Shown here piece after piece: positions 45,553 through 58,457 of a stretch of 64,000 nucleotides of DNA (the first letter of the stretch is position 1; every line of letters starts with the position of its first letter). The notes beneath the pieces were generated by a model. It saw only the letters and a list, made by a program, of their open reading frames with translations, was not told the DNA's origin and did no database searches. A program made the position numbers and the translations under genes. This DNA is from Plazaster borealis (lineage: Eukaryota > Echinodermata > Asteroidea > Forcipulatida > Labidiasteridae), in NCBI GenBank assembly GCA_021014325.1, contig CM037458.1, positions 20,257,063 through 20,321,062 on the forward strand, in the 5' to 3' direction.

Positions 45553-48500
45553 ATTTCATCTACACTTTTGCCATGACAACCGGCAGCTAAGGTTTCTTCT
45601 CAGAGTAGTGAAATTCTAATCCGGCATTCAACATGGGAAGGTCAACAGAGTCCATGATTGGCATGTGCTACGGATCCATGGCATTGTTTCTGTCTGTTCT
45701 TCATAATGTGTTTCTGCTGTATCATGTTGACGTCTTTGTCTCTGTCTACCACATTGACAAGACATCATTTTGGATTGGGGAGGTTAGTACTGTACTGTAG
45801 CCAGAGGTAGACCTAGTAGCTGGGGCGCTGTACTCCTTTTAACAAAATGTTGACATCTTTGGTCGTAATAGCGCCCCATTGAAACTCTGTCCCAAGACCG
45901 TGATATGGCGATTTGCTATGATTTTCCGAACACTCAGCCACAAAAATCAAACAAAATAGCTTGAAAATGGCCTATTGGCTTCTCAATATGTCAAAGATGC
46001 AACGTCATCAGGCATTTATTTGTACTCGCGATAATTTGTTGTGCCCTAATTTGATGATTTTTAAGTTCAAACCATCTCTAGCACTATTAACTTCATTAGA
46101 CACTCATAATAGACAGGTGCGCTACACCGTTGTCGTGGTACAGTGGTAGATCATGTGGTCCTAGTCAGGTTTGCCGCTGATGCATTATGGGTAGTGGATG
46201 TAAATCAATTACTGTTTAAGGACACACTGGTTAAAGGCGCTGCATCGAGTGTGCACGGTCAATCGTGAGCAATGTAACTTTTACGGTGCGAGTTGTTTGA
46301 AAGAATGGTCCCTCAGATGTAATGAGTCCACGTCACACATTCCTATTAAACCAAATTTAAAAACTTACTTGATGACAAGCACTGCACCTGTTGATAGTAT
46401 TTTTTTAGAAAGGATTCCCTTCGAAGTAATATGGTTTGGATAATTGTTCACCCCAAAACATTTGAATCTGGGAAACGATTCATGCATTAATTGTTTCTCA
46501 GATTTTTGAGGGTTGGTGTTCGTTCCGGAATGCTTCGACCAGATATGCTGTTGGTACCCGCTTAACATGGATGGATTTGACGATCTTGTGAGAATACCGT
46601 GACAGGTTTTTGGTGTTTTCTCAGTAGACACTGCATTCAAATTTTCACAATTGACTTTATTGAATCGTTCTTTATAATCTTTTCTATAAATCAGCATTAC
46701 GTTGACAAAATCAATCTATGTATCAACCTTTGAGAGGGATATCCCGTGGGTCAGCATACTGAGTATTTAAAACAATTCATTCCAGGAAAATTGCATCAAG
46801 TGTGAACCGAACACCCAGGTGGTGTGGTGGTGGTAATAAAAATTCCCCAGGAGTTTCCTGGGGTTTATTTCCTGGGAATCGGCCTGGTATCATTGTGGAA
46901 AGAGCTTTGGTGTAATTGAAATAGTTTGTAATCATCAGTCTTCTCTGTCCCTAGACAATATTTCTCCTCTGGAATTCCTTCAACGACCCTTTGTTTGGCT
47001 GGCTGAGTGACAAAGCATTGCTCAATAGTGAAAAGTAAGTAATGAAATGCCTAGATGCATCCTTCCTAAGTCACTGATGAAGTATTTGTCACAAAATATT
47101 TCACTGTTCATGAGGAAATTGGTGACCAACATGTTTTTAAATTCTTATAAGAAAAGGTGGTCTAACTCTACTGTCATTAGTTGTTAAACCACAGATTCTT
47201 TCTAGAACCACCACAATTAGAAAAAGACCACTTTCATGGTGTTACTGCAAACTTTACTAGATTTAATTGTGTATTTTGTATTTCCAACCTCTTGTGGTTA
47301 AACCAGCCCCTTCCCTCTACCCTCCCTAAGTCACTCCTTCTTCATTTGTAAAATCTTGCTTTTTCTGCGTGCTTTCTGCCTAGTCTTTTTCTTTTCTTTC
47401 CATTTGATTGCCTCTGTGACACCATAGAGCAAGGGTTACACCAATATACCTGTTTATGTGTGTTGTGTTGTATTGTCATTTATCCTTACAAAAAAAACTC
47501 TGCTAGGGTTGAACCTTTGGCCATTAACTATTGTTTGCATTTATACCATATGTCCTTTTGCTTGGTAAAGGGTTTGTAACAGCTAATTCTATTTTCTAGA
47601 TTTAATTTTCTCGATTCCTGATAAAGGATGGAGCACACTCATCAAACCATTGAGAAAAAAGCCAAAAGACTTTTCTCAGAGCCACCACATCTTCTAAAAA
47701 GAGATCGTTGAATGGTGTACCCCTAAAAGAATTAACCTCTAATGATTTATTTTTCCCTCGCCAGAGTGACTGGTAAGTTTGGCAGTGAGCCAGAGTTGGT
47801 AGCGAGACGCCTCTGGGCGTTGACCGTCAACGGACCCCTGATGGCCATCTCATTCATGCTGTTCTGGTTCGTGTGGCTGTTTCCCGGGTTACAGTTCGCT
47901 GTTGTCCTGTGTCTCTACGACGGGTTCCTGACAGCAGTGGATTTACATCATACTGCCCTGCTGGCTGATCTAGCACTATCGGCCAGAGACAGGTCAGTGT
48001 CAGAGAAATATTTTCTTGAAAAGTTTTCTCATTAAGGTGGTCGTAGAAAAGGGGAAGGGTGCTAATCTTTTAATGAAACATTCGCTTGAGTGCAAATTTG
48101 TATATAGTTTGGTGTTTCATGCACCTTTTTGAGAAAAATGTCAAAAGTGTTCAGCTTCAAAGGCACATGTCCCGCAAGCCTGGTAGTTGCTCGATGGTTG
48201 CTTTGAAAGTTCAAAAGTGATGATGTCAGATGTTCTGCCTAGCTGAAGGCTTGCTTTAAAGTGGATTAACTGTGTTCAATTGAGATGGACTTAATGTATG
48301 ATTTCATATAAGATGTTCGCAAACAAAAGAAGCAATTCGCCGTATTTTTGACCGCGTGAGGGCGTATGTGAACCGAATTCTGGAATTCATGTGATGCAAA
48401 ACAAAACAATTGTTATTATGTTTATGTATTTCGTCATTGATGCAAAAAAAACTACATACAGGCAATTAAAACAAGACGAAACTGTAATTGTGATGCAAGA

Positions 48501-51500
48501 CAACTCCCTGATGAAAGCGCCCTCATGCGGTCAAAATAATGGTCAATTGACTGATGATTTATGTGGGTTTTGTTTTCCCCTTATACAGGACTAAACTAAA
48601 TGGCTACAGTTCAATGTTCAGTGCCCTGGGATCTCTGTCGGTGTTTCTGTCCTATGTGGTGTGGGACCGAGACGCCATGCAGGCCTTTCAGGCATTCTGC
48701 TTCGTCCTAGCTACATTCTCGGCCATGGGATTTTTCTTTGTTTCTCGTTACCTGAGTCGTGAATATAGCCACCTGCATAAGAAAGATGATAGTTTAGCAT
48801 CAGTTGTAAGGTAAGACGATACCATAGACAACAATAATAATCATCAATCAATCAAATGTCAAATTTATAAGGCGCCAATTCAACATTGTGCTGTACAGTA
48901 AGCTCTCGGAAAATAGGTAGGTTTTAAGTGAAGTTTTGAAGATGGCTATCAAAGGAAATTGTTTGAAGTTCTCGGGAATGATTCTACATTCTAGGTGAAG
49001 CGATAGAGAAGGGACGATAATACTACTCATAACGAAACCATAATCTGGGCATTTATATAGCATTCTTACTCACTACACTTTACCAAAAAAATATACTTAC
49101 TTTTCACAAAAAGGTGAGGTAAGTTTTTTGAGGAAGAATTGTTGAATGTCATCCAATTTAAATGAAACTTTTTTCAGAGATAATAGGCACTGTTGGTCGG
49201 TACCCAGAAACAGTTCAGGGCGTAGGTACATCTCTTGAAAACGAATGTTCCCAAATTATACAGCCTTCGTTTTATTTTCAAGATGTGAAACTTAGCCTTT
49301 ATAATTTTATTAACATTATTTAATTGGTATGGTTCAAGGTTAATTTTTGTTCTTTTTTCGATTACATTTTTTGTAGTTTGTAGAATGCGCCATCTTGAAA
49401 CCAAGCGTAACCGAGCCAAAAACTTGGCTACAGTTTGGTAGCTGCCTCACTGCGGTTTAACTGAACATATGAGAATGCTTATCAATAATCAAAGCTCAAA
49501 CATGTTCATTGTCGCCAATACGCATCCCTGGACACACTGTGTGGTTGAGGTCAGCGTTCTCCGGGCTCTATTTCTTTGAAGCTGTCCTTTATTTGGGTCA
49601 TTATTTACCAAAAGTTCCTTTCAATGTAATCAAACTGAGGCAGGAAGGGAAAGTAGTCTGGTTCCCTTCTATGAGATTAGTATGTGAACCCTCATTGTCA
49701 CTGTGTATACAGGAAACAATACAAAGATGGTCAATCTGTAATAAAGGCCTATAGACTTTGATCATGGTGCGGCCATCTTGATTTTCTCCCATTCAAATCA
49801 ATGTAACCAAACCAAGGCCGGAAGTGCCAATAGTCTGGTTCCTTTTTATACAATGAATATTAGCATCCATTACTGCTGTTGGATACAGGGAACATGACCA
49901 AGTTGGTGGCAGCATGATAAAGGTCTTTTGCTAAAATTCATGATCAGTATTTCTCCATTGGAATTTTATGACTTTTCTTGAAAAACCCATGCTGTACCAC
50001 ACAGTATTAATCACCCTATTTTGTCTATTTTTGTATAGTGCCCCACCAACAGCAGAAAGTGTCACAGAAGAGCAAGTAACCATCAAACATTATGTGAAAC
50101 AACTAAGAAAACATTCCAATTTCCATTGGTTTGCAGTTCTCAATTTAGTTCAAGTAAGTGTAAAGCCCTTCACACACAAAAGGAATGCTAAGGCAATTTT
50201 CTTGACATAAACAATTAGTACGTACTTTTGCCCAATTTATTTAAGCAAAGGAATTCCCTTATGAACCATGCTTAACTGACTGAATTGAACTGTTGTAGCT
50301 TATAATCCCACACAGTTAGCGGGAAAAGGATTTTTAATCCCGAAGCGAACTGGTTAACGTGCATTGCACAACATGTGGGACCTATGGCTTTACTAGAAGG
50401 ATGAAGAAATTATGGGTCGAGAGTCTTGCTTAGAGACTCAAGTCCAAATACCAGCACCTGAACCCATGAATGGCTTTATACTACCAGGGCCCAATTTCAT
50501 AAAGCTGTTTAGCAGAAAATACTGCTTAGCAAAATTCTTCGCTAAGCAAAAAGTGAGTGCAGCACCAGTCACAGCAGCGTAATCTTTATGGTATTTTGGC
50601 TGGCAACTAGTTTCTTCTCATCAAGTTTTTGTGCTTACAAACTGTATATATAAATTGGGCCCAGAATGTTTGTACTAGTTCAAACTGTTTAAATACCAAT
50701 CTGTGATACCTTACCTTTCAAGTAACATATGATTTTGTTTTAATCTCCTCGGTACAGGTATTCAATTGTCACTTTAACAGCAACTTTTTCCCGCTGTTTT
50801 TGGAGAGACTCCTGGGCGGAGTGCTTACCCCGACCATGGGCTCCCTGCTCATCGGTACCTCGTTCGTCATCCCACATATCAATAACCTGTACTTTCTGTC
50901 GTTGTGTCGTAAATATGGCGTTTATACGGTCATCCGATGGCTGTTCTATTGCAAGTGTATGCTGAGTGGGTTTATGTTGTTTGCTGGACCAAACAACTTG
51001 TGGCTGCTGTGTGCATTCATAGCTAGGTGAGTTACTTATTTGTAATGAATATCTTTCCCAGTTATCATTGTAAAAATTCATTCTTTAAAGGTAGGGTCAT
51101 AGTTTGCATTTGCCAAAGTAATGCTTACTTATTGGCAAAATTATAAAGTCAGAAATAGTCAGAAATCATTCAACATGTAACTGCCTTTTAGCCAGGGGTC
51201 ACACCCAAGTTTACGATACAACCTGGGAAGCAGCAGCAGAGGAATGCATGGGTGAAAATCAGATGCATCGCTCCTACTTTCTCAGTTTCAAGTTGCCTCA
51301 AAAAATTCATGTTTTATATTCATGTTTTGCATCTCCATTTGGATCCAACTCTAATCCATCCATCGCAGTAACCGTGTGTTCACCGAAGGCACCTGTAAGC
51401 TTCTGAACCTGGTGATCAGCGATCTGGTTGACGAAGACTGTGTCCTTCACCGACGTAAGCAAGCTGTGTCCGCGCTAGTGTTCGGTACGGTTTCTCTGCT

Positions 51501-52689
51501 GTCCAAACCGGGCCAGACTATAGCTCCTCTACTTGGGACATCACTTCTTGCCATTCAAACAGGTCAGTTAAAAAAGAAATTAGTAAAAAATACTGTTAGT
51601 TTTTGGTTGAAAAAGGAAAAATTTACTGAGCGGGATTTGAACCTACGTCCTTTGGATTAACGTGCCTATGCTGGCGCTCTCCCTATTTTGTCGATAACTT
51701 TGTTAGAGATACCGCCAATATGGGGCTAGATAGCTCAGTTGGTAGAGCGCTGGCACATTAATCCGGAGGTTGTAGGTTCGAATCCCGCTCTTATCATTTT
51801 TTGTCTTGTTTGACCCAAAATTAATTAAAATTTACCCAGTCAGTTTTCCTTCTGCTTTATTTCTTGTTATCAAAAATATTGTTGTGAAATTACACAATGG
51901 GTTATTGTTTGAGGGACTAAAAGATTTTAAAATCGGAAGGGTCGTGGCTGTGCCAAAGCAAGGTGAGGTCCTTTATTGCATGGGCATGACCCTGTGAGGT
52001 TTTTAACAGCCATTTGAGACCGAATCTCTACTCTTTTATTCCCATTCCAAAAATCTCCCTTTTTGTTAAAAGCATACAAATGTAGGAACATCATTAAAAC
52101 TTTCCTGCTGTGTAGACTTTCAATTCCTGTCACGTCCCCATGCTACGTTTCTCTTGAAAGGTCAAATTGCATGCGTCACTCAATTATTGTGCGTACACGC
52201 ACGTACTGATAGATTTTACATTGAATACCAGTTTGTATTAATTATGTGTTGTTTGGCGTGTATTTTCTTTTTCAAGCATTAGGCACTACACAACATGCTC
52301 AACACATGAAGGACATATGGATTTCCGGTGTGGCAGGAGATTCTGTCCCCCGGAGTTGCTGTCCCCCCCCCGCCTTATGACACTGGCCTGAGGGAAATAT
52401 TGGTTATTGGGATTTTGACCCTTCTGTACCTTCCCCTAAAAAGAAAATGTTTTATTACTTTTTAGGTCATGACATTTTCCAGTCGAACTCCGGTAACATC
52501 CGTGCAATCGGCGCCCTCAGTGCCTCCGAGACTGAGATGGTGCGCGTAGGTTGCTTCAACTGTCTGGTGTACATCCCATTGCTGTGTTCAATTGTCCAGA
52601 TTTTTGTTTGGTCGAAGTTCACACTCCACGGCTCCAGGCTGGAATGGGTGAAGAGAGTTCGCGCCGGTGATATCCTGACACAAGTGTAA
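45553..52689 (+). CDS. MFSD13A: MFSD13A (TMEM180), MFS-like multi-pass membrane protein
   Basis: Coding exons: 45633-45782, 46955-47034, 47765-47992, 48589-48810, 50039-50153, 50758-51026, 51369-51562 and 52466-52689 (TAA). All introns are GT-AG and all phases join, giving 493 residues (human about 517). The first coding exon starts at an acceptor at 45552, leaving 80 bases of 5' UTR; that UTR contains a six-codon uORF (45573-45590). Family landmarks: [47 protein letters not shown] followed by [85 protein letters not shown] and [15 protein letters not shown]. About twelve membrane segments are expected. The substrate is unknown for the family. The gene is complete and shows no disruption. Confidence 0.95.
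46231..46705. mobile_element. TTAAAGGCGC-type element, right end unclear
   Basis: Begins TTAAAGGCGCTGCATCGAGT. The interior (GGATTTGACGATCTTGTGAG ... CAGCATTACGTT) is shared with 26990-27145 (GGATTTGACGTTCTTGATGA ... TAGCATTACGTT), so both are copies of one repeat. It lies in MFSD13A intron 1. Confidence 0.55.
48330..48550. mobile_element. MITE, second copy of the 7297 family
   Basis: Left AATTCGCCGTATTTTTGACC then GCGTGAGGGCG; right CGCCCTCATGCGGTCAAAAT and AATGGTCAATT. It ends 37 bases before the acceptor of MFSD13A exon 4. Confidence 0.75.
49605..49935. repeat. Two diverged tandem copies in MFSD13A intron 4
   Basis: TCAATGTAATCAAACTGAGG ... TAGTCTGGTTCCCTTCTATG ... ATAAAGGCC recurs about 180 bases later as TCAATGTAACCAAACCAAGG ... 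TAGTCTGGTTCCTTTTTATA ... ATAAAGGTC. Confidence 0.65.
50487..50662. mobile_element. GGGCCCAATTTCATA-family MITE
   Basis: Left GGGCCCAATTTCATAAAGCT, right TATATAAATTGGGCCC, in MFSD13A intron 5. Confidence 0.8.
51723..51880 (+). mobile_element. Third tRNA-derived SINE family, in MFSD13A intron 7
   Basis: The tRNA-like head GGGCTAGATAGCTCAGTTGG...GTAGGTTCGAATCCCGCTCT has good A and B boxes but a poor anticodon loop (C at position 33). It is followed by the family body TTACCCAGTCAGTTTTCCTT. A minus-strand partial copy (about 51597-51710) abuts it head to head. Confidence 0.75.
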
Positions 52690-53591
52690 ACCAGACTCCA
52701 AAGAACATGTTTTATGTTGATTGTTTTCCAGGCACCAATTTCAACCAAAGCAGATACTCTTGCTATATGTGAACATTGTGTCTTGAACCATACAAGTGCA
52801 GTTGTTGATATAGACTGTGCGTATCGAAAATGAGATAACAACTCGAAATGAAAATATATTTTTCTATGTAAAAAAAACAAAATTTTGAAGAAACTGAATT
52901 GCGCGTATGTAAAACTCAACATGGTTGGGACCAGCTTGGTCCCGGAAGTTCAAATACGCGCGAGACTTGCACAGTCTATAGACAAACTTATGACAGCCCC
53001 TAACAGAGAAATTTGGCCTTGTTCAAAATTTATTTGTGCCTTGCGAATTAACTTCTTGAGTACTATTTTCTGCGTAGTACAGATCCATAAATTTTGCCCA
53101 GTTTGGGAATTAAACACACCTTGTTGCAAGGATGCATTTTGGCAGGTGTATATCTTTTAAAATTCAGTATTTTCTAGCAAAGCAATGGATCTGAGTTTTA
53201 TGAATGCATTTATCTATATACAATAACGCTCCTGCATAACTTTTTCAAGCCACCGCTTTATTTTATGTCATTTTCCTTTTCTTCATTCATTTATTTCACA
53301 GGATAATAACAAGGTACAAGATATACAAAAGTTGTTGCATATAAAATTTAAATTACGTGAAATTTCACAAGGTAGGTAGACTATTATTTATAAAAAGACC
53401 ATAACAGAAAAACAAACAAGAAAATACTAAACAACAGACATGACATTCTTCCTAAATAAGGCCTGAAAAGTCTATTTAGAGCCTACACCATTTCATGTGT
53501 ACTTGTATGTAGGTCAGCCCTTGTACTTGATAAAATTTTCGTTCTTTTTTCCAAGGACCAAATATCATCCTACAAAAAAGACAGTGTCCCC

Positions 53592-53973
53592 TTAAAGGCA
53601 AAGTATGCCTTTGGTTTTTGGAACCATTCAATTGTTTTAATCCTGTATAAATGTAGATCAATAATACTAACCTGTGAAAACTTCTTTTCAAAATGTGGCA
53701 GCGTTTTTTAGATACACCGAAAATCTGGAGCGGTAAATTCCACGCAGGAAGAATAATCCGTAATTGGAATACACAATCTGAGAAACGTTTCATGCAGAAA
53801 CGCTTCTCAGATTAAAATGTTATTGAATCCCTTTCTCTAAAATCAGATTCCTTAGAAGGGAATCATTTCTCAAAATGTTATACATTATCAACAGCTGCAG
53901 TACTTCTTACCAAGTCATTTGTTATGGTCATTAATTTTTGTAGTAATTACCAAAGGTATTACCCTCCCTTTAA
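53592..53973. mobile_element. TTAAAGGC-like MITE, diverged interior
   Basis: TTAAAGGCAAAGTATGCCTT at the left and CCAAAGGTATTACCCTCCCTTTAA-type right end. The central palindrome GAGAAACGTTTC...GAAACGCTTCTC differs from the main family. Confidence 0.65.
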
Positions 53974-54207
53974 GGATTGCTATAAAAAAATATATATAAA
54001 AATATTGTAAGTTCTGGTGCTTTAGCTTCACAAAACAGGGGCTCGTTTTATTATCACAGATATATATATATATTGCAGCTCTACATTTATATTTGTACAC
54101 ATGTTTAATAATTGCATCAGGAATAAAGAATATTATTATGGCTTTACCTAACACCAATTTGTGATAAGGGCTGTATGCTCGGTGCTTTAAGAGTCCTGCT
54201 GTAAACA

Positions 54208-54552
54208 TTTCCGCATCCGGCCACCACTTTGTAAGGGATTTATTTGATGTTTTTAATGTTGGACTTTATTTCCCTTTTTTAAATATTCCTCTTGAGGAAT
54301 TGGTAGTTGAAACGCTAAATTTTGACCTCTAAAAAGAAAACATTCAAGCACACATTTCATCGCTTGGACAGAGTGGAGTGTTGCGAGCAGCGTTGTCAAC
54401 ACCACCATAGACCCGAAAATTTTGTGGGTTTTTTCATGGTTTTGACACTTGTTCAAAGTGCTGTATACATTCTGTCAACCCCAGCTGGACAAGTAAGGAT
54501 ATAATTTGACCTAAATTAAGGGAAATAAAGTGGTGGCCGGATGCAGAATTTG
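54208..54552. mobile_element. TIR element related to 44728-44946
   Basis: Left TTCCGCATCCGGCCACCACT, right AAAGTGGTGGCCGGATGCAG. The right interior CTGGACAAGTAAGG...TTAAGGG parallels the 44.9-kb element. Confidence 0.75.
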
Positions 54553-55103
54553 TTTTTAATTTTTTATTTTTAGACTGATTACAATTGAATAATTTATGGC
54601 AAGGAATAATATGTTGCTTTATTTTACAAGAAACTGGTTGATTGTGTGTTAAGGTTGACCGAGGAAAACCTTAAGTATTTTGGAAATATGTAATATTTGT
54701 ATGTGCTTGTGAGTTTTTAGGAGAGGACGTCCTTTTAAAAAACAATTCTAAAAATTTCCATTCGATTTGGAGAAAAACAGAGATAAATCATGTGATTATT
54801 TATTATTTGTTCTTTTGACATAAACAACCGCTGTGGCCCAAGCTGTTTGACCACTCAAGCGTGAAGCACACATTCTCACACAACAGGAAGCTTGTGTTCA
54901 AAGTTCGATTTTACAAACTCTATTATTACCTTGAAGATTTCATTTTAGAGCATAATAAGTAATCAAAATTGTCTTACTCATTGAATTTCCTTTCATATAA
55001 TTTAAAAATCATTGAAATCAGCCAATAATTGTCCAAGTTCTTGGTGTTTGTTTCCCAAGTGTGTTCTGTAAACCCAAACACTTTTTTGCACACAACCATA
55101 TGG

Positions 55104-55262
55104 CGCCATAGGGCTAGATTGCTCAGTTGGTAGAGCGCTAGCAGGTTAATTCGAAAGGTCATTGGTTCAAATCCCACTCTAGTCAATTTGTTTTGTTCGA
55201 CCCTAAATTATTATAAACTTGACCCAGTCAGTTTCTCTTGTGGCTTATTACCTGTATCAATT
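55104..55262 (+). mobile_element. Third-family SINE
   Basis: Head GGGCTAGATTGCTCAGTTGG...TTGGTTCAAATCCCACTCTA, then body GACCCAGTCAGTTTCTCTTG and TGGCTTATTACCTG. Same family as 51723-51880. Confidence 0.75.
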
Positions 55263-57123
55263 TTAAAAGAACCCTGTACTGATGATGCACAGTTTGTTTA
55301 CCGCATTGTTGAAGTGCTGTAACTGGGTACTGCATTTCCGACAGTTGTGCAGAGACACAACGGTTTTCCATTCTTCAGCAAAGTGGTAAACAAATGGTGA
55401 CGTCATCAGTACCGAGGTCTAATGCTTAGCAAAGTATGTCGTCACAACACAAATCACTTTGGTGATATTGACAACTCGTCTTACGATTATTCTTGATTTA
55501 TCGTGCATTACACACGATTGCTTTACTTCCAATCTGAAGTGGGCATGGCTTACAGTGGAATTATATTACATAAACATGATAGGCCAAATGTTGCGAAATA
55601 CTCACCAGAGTATTTGGCTCTACATTCAAAGCACCCTGTATACAAAGTCTTGTGGGTATTTTGAACGTTGGGCCTCATTAGTGCACAAATTGTTTTCTTC
55701 ACACATTTAAAAAAACCTGAACACCAACAGCCCTACTGTAGCTGACAGTAAAATATCACCAATTAGTTAATATTACTGATTCATTGATTGCTCAAATTTA
55801 TTATGTTCATTAATTGTATCGTCCATCTTCATATCAACACAAACAAACAGGAACATTTTTAGTTGTCTGAGAAACTTTGTTCAGACTGTTCAGATGTGTG
55901 AATACTTCACCCTAGTGCCTTTGTTTACCAATCCCTCAGTGTCTAAAAACTACATTTAGCCGTGATCAAATACAAAAGATTTGTTTTCACCAAAAAAACT
56001 GTTCATCTTTTTTTGCTTTAAATGATTGATATCTGCAGACCCTCATAAGAGAAAATAACTCGGGAAGATATTCAAAACAAAATTATTTGTGCAGACAGCT
56101 TGACAGCAACAAACCTACATCTCTGCTTATACTGGTTTTATTTTATTTTATTACACTTCTTCACTGGCACAACACTACACTAAAATGAGAACAAAAATGG
56201 TAATACAAAGATAAAAAATATATACAAAATATAGTATAAACAATAACATACAGTAAATAAAAATATTTTGAAAGTTACAACAAATTTCCAGAGAGTGGCA
56301 AGATGGAACAGGTGATTGCTAGTGTAATTTGATATCCTTATCTGTGTAGGGTTTTAGGCACTGTAGGCCTGTGTGGGAATCAAAGGTCCTTAAGACTTGG
56401 TACATTATTTTAAGCAATTCTTTGTGTGAAAACATTAATTTTGCGTATTTGCAATGACACTGGCATCAAACTGCTTCTGCTTTGTATTGTTGAGAAGTAT
56501 TTGCACAGTTCTAATAAACAAGTTACAACATTGTGCCTGATATATTATGTTTTATTTTGAATGATTTGCTGGTGGCGGATGGTTTAAAATTACAGCTTCA
56601 TTTTAAACAATTACCAATAGTTATTCATTGTTGTGAGCAGTTGTTTTCCCAAAAGTACATTTCTCAGGGGCGGATCCAGGATTTTCAGAAAGTGTGTGTG
56701 CAAACTTTAAAGGCTAATTTTCAAGTTGAAAATTTTCAGCAATCCTGCTGTTGTTGTTCAGATAAGTTGATGACAGTGTGGGGTAAGGGCCCGCTTTAGG
56801 GCCCCAGGTTTTTTTTTAAATATTAGATTGCTCTCTGGTGCAATCTGGGACATTTAAGAAGTGCTTCACACATCATTTTTGTCCCAATTTAGAATTAGGA
56901 ATTTGATTTATTTGCCGCTCAATTTCATTTCTGTTTTCAGTCTGCAAAATAAGGGGGGGGGGCGTCAACTGCGACCATCCCTAAATCTGCCACTGTTTCT
57001 TCAAAAGTGTTTTTTCTTATTTATGTTCATTAAAAACATAAACCAACCATATTTGAGAGGCATCCTATCAATTCGGTGATAGGTGGTGGTGGGGAAGGTC
57101 ACATGGTTTGCACTACAAATCGC

Positions 57124-57378
57124 TTAAGGAACGTTACAGAACTGGTAATTAAAATTTTCTTTAAGATCACAGATTTACATAAAACTTAGGCCTACACGGT
57201 CTAATGATGATGATAGTAGAAAACATCCCTAGAAATATTTCTGTCTGAAATGCCATATTTGATGAGAAGTAAATAAAATTAATTTCCGATTGGAGTTTAT
57301 CGCTCATGAGCGTTTTATTCACGCATAACACAGCAAATGTGTAATCGGGTTTTCACTATTTTCTCGTGACCCAGATGG
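57124..57378. mobile_element. TTAAAGGAACG-family MITE, truncated right end
   Basis: Matches 22565-22939 from AGGAACGTTACAGAACTGGT to TTCTCGTGACCCAGATGGC, with short indels, then diverges. Confidence 0.8.
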
Positions 57379-57789
57379 CAGAGCTGTGTGAACAGAGGCA
57401 GGTTTGAAACACCGCCCTCTGTTGTCCTTAAATGGTGAATCAATCTTCAACTCTGGTGGGGGGACGTAGTGTAGTAGTAAAATGGGGTTAATGCATCAAG
57501 CAGTAAAGGCAGAGGGCTGCAGTTGTTATGTCTTGCCGTATTATTCGTTGCTCAAACGGTGTCTGGACGAGTTGTGACGAATTAACAATTCCCCCTTTTG
57601 AGCTTACAGGTAGGTAGGATAGTCCTACCAATATCGCCATAAATGAGTTAATCGTTCATTCTGCAAACTACAGAAAAGCCATTGAGTTTTAACCATGTCA
57701 CTTGTCAGTGACAGTGAGAGAAGAAAACAGAATGCTAAAATTGCCTGATCAGCGGAAGTGTTCATTAGGATTGTTGTACAGTCAAGAAA

Positions 57790-57928
57790 AAATGGTCACC
57801 GAAAAAACTTTGTGCTGAGTGGTGACTCGTTTATGTAGTGAAACCAGTGTGCCACACCACGGTCAGCACACACTGTCTCGGGGACGGTCGCGAGCCTCCA
57901 ACGGCGGAAAAGTGTCTGGGGATACGGT
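57790..57928 (+). other. Possible 5' non-coding exon or promoter region of the lectin-like gene
   Basis: A locally GC-richer stretch ends in GGGGATACG|GTAAGC, a fair donor, about 530 bases upstream of the lectin-like exon. No reading frame clearly continues into that exon. Support is weak. Confidence 0.25.
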
Positions 57929-58457
57929 AAGCAAAAAATGTGTCGGAGTGTTTGTAAACGATTTTCTGGCACTAGCAGTGACTGCATGCCCTGGATGGAC
58001 AACATGGTCATGTGTGTGTGCATTTGTCACTGCGTGGTGTACATTTAACAACACTGACTTGAAGTTCCATGTATCCTTAGTCACGCTACAGTAGTCATCC
58101 TAACTCAGATACACCACACTGGTCCAGGTACATGTGCTTGATTGATTGAAAAATTGTTGCTTCCCAGTGTGGTAAGAGAACTCAACGAATTCTGCTTGGC
58201 CAACTTTTTTTTTTATATGTTGACCATTCTACTTCAAACCAAACAAGAAACATGTGAATTGTTGACAAAGCAGCTCTGTTTTGTTCAAGTAGTGAATAAT
58301 CACTCGGTGCTAGGTATTGACTCAAATGAATTGCTCATGCTTTTATAGTCGGTTATTGAGTAAAATTTGTTGGACGAAGTTCAGTCGGTTTCCCTCTGAT
58401 GAGTGAATAATCCGATGACTGTAGGAATTGTTCGTTCTCGCATAAGAGAGGAACAAG

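Noticed and set aside
51723..51796. Functional tRNA gene
   Set aside because: A and B boxes are good but the anticodon loop lacks the invariant T33, and the sequence continues into a SINE body seen elsewhere.
52467..52922. 151-codon minus-strand ORF
   Set aside because: Antisense shadow of the last MFSD13A exon and its 3' UTR.
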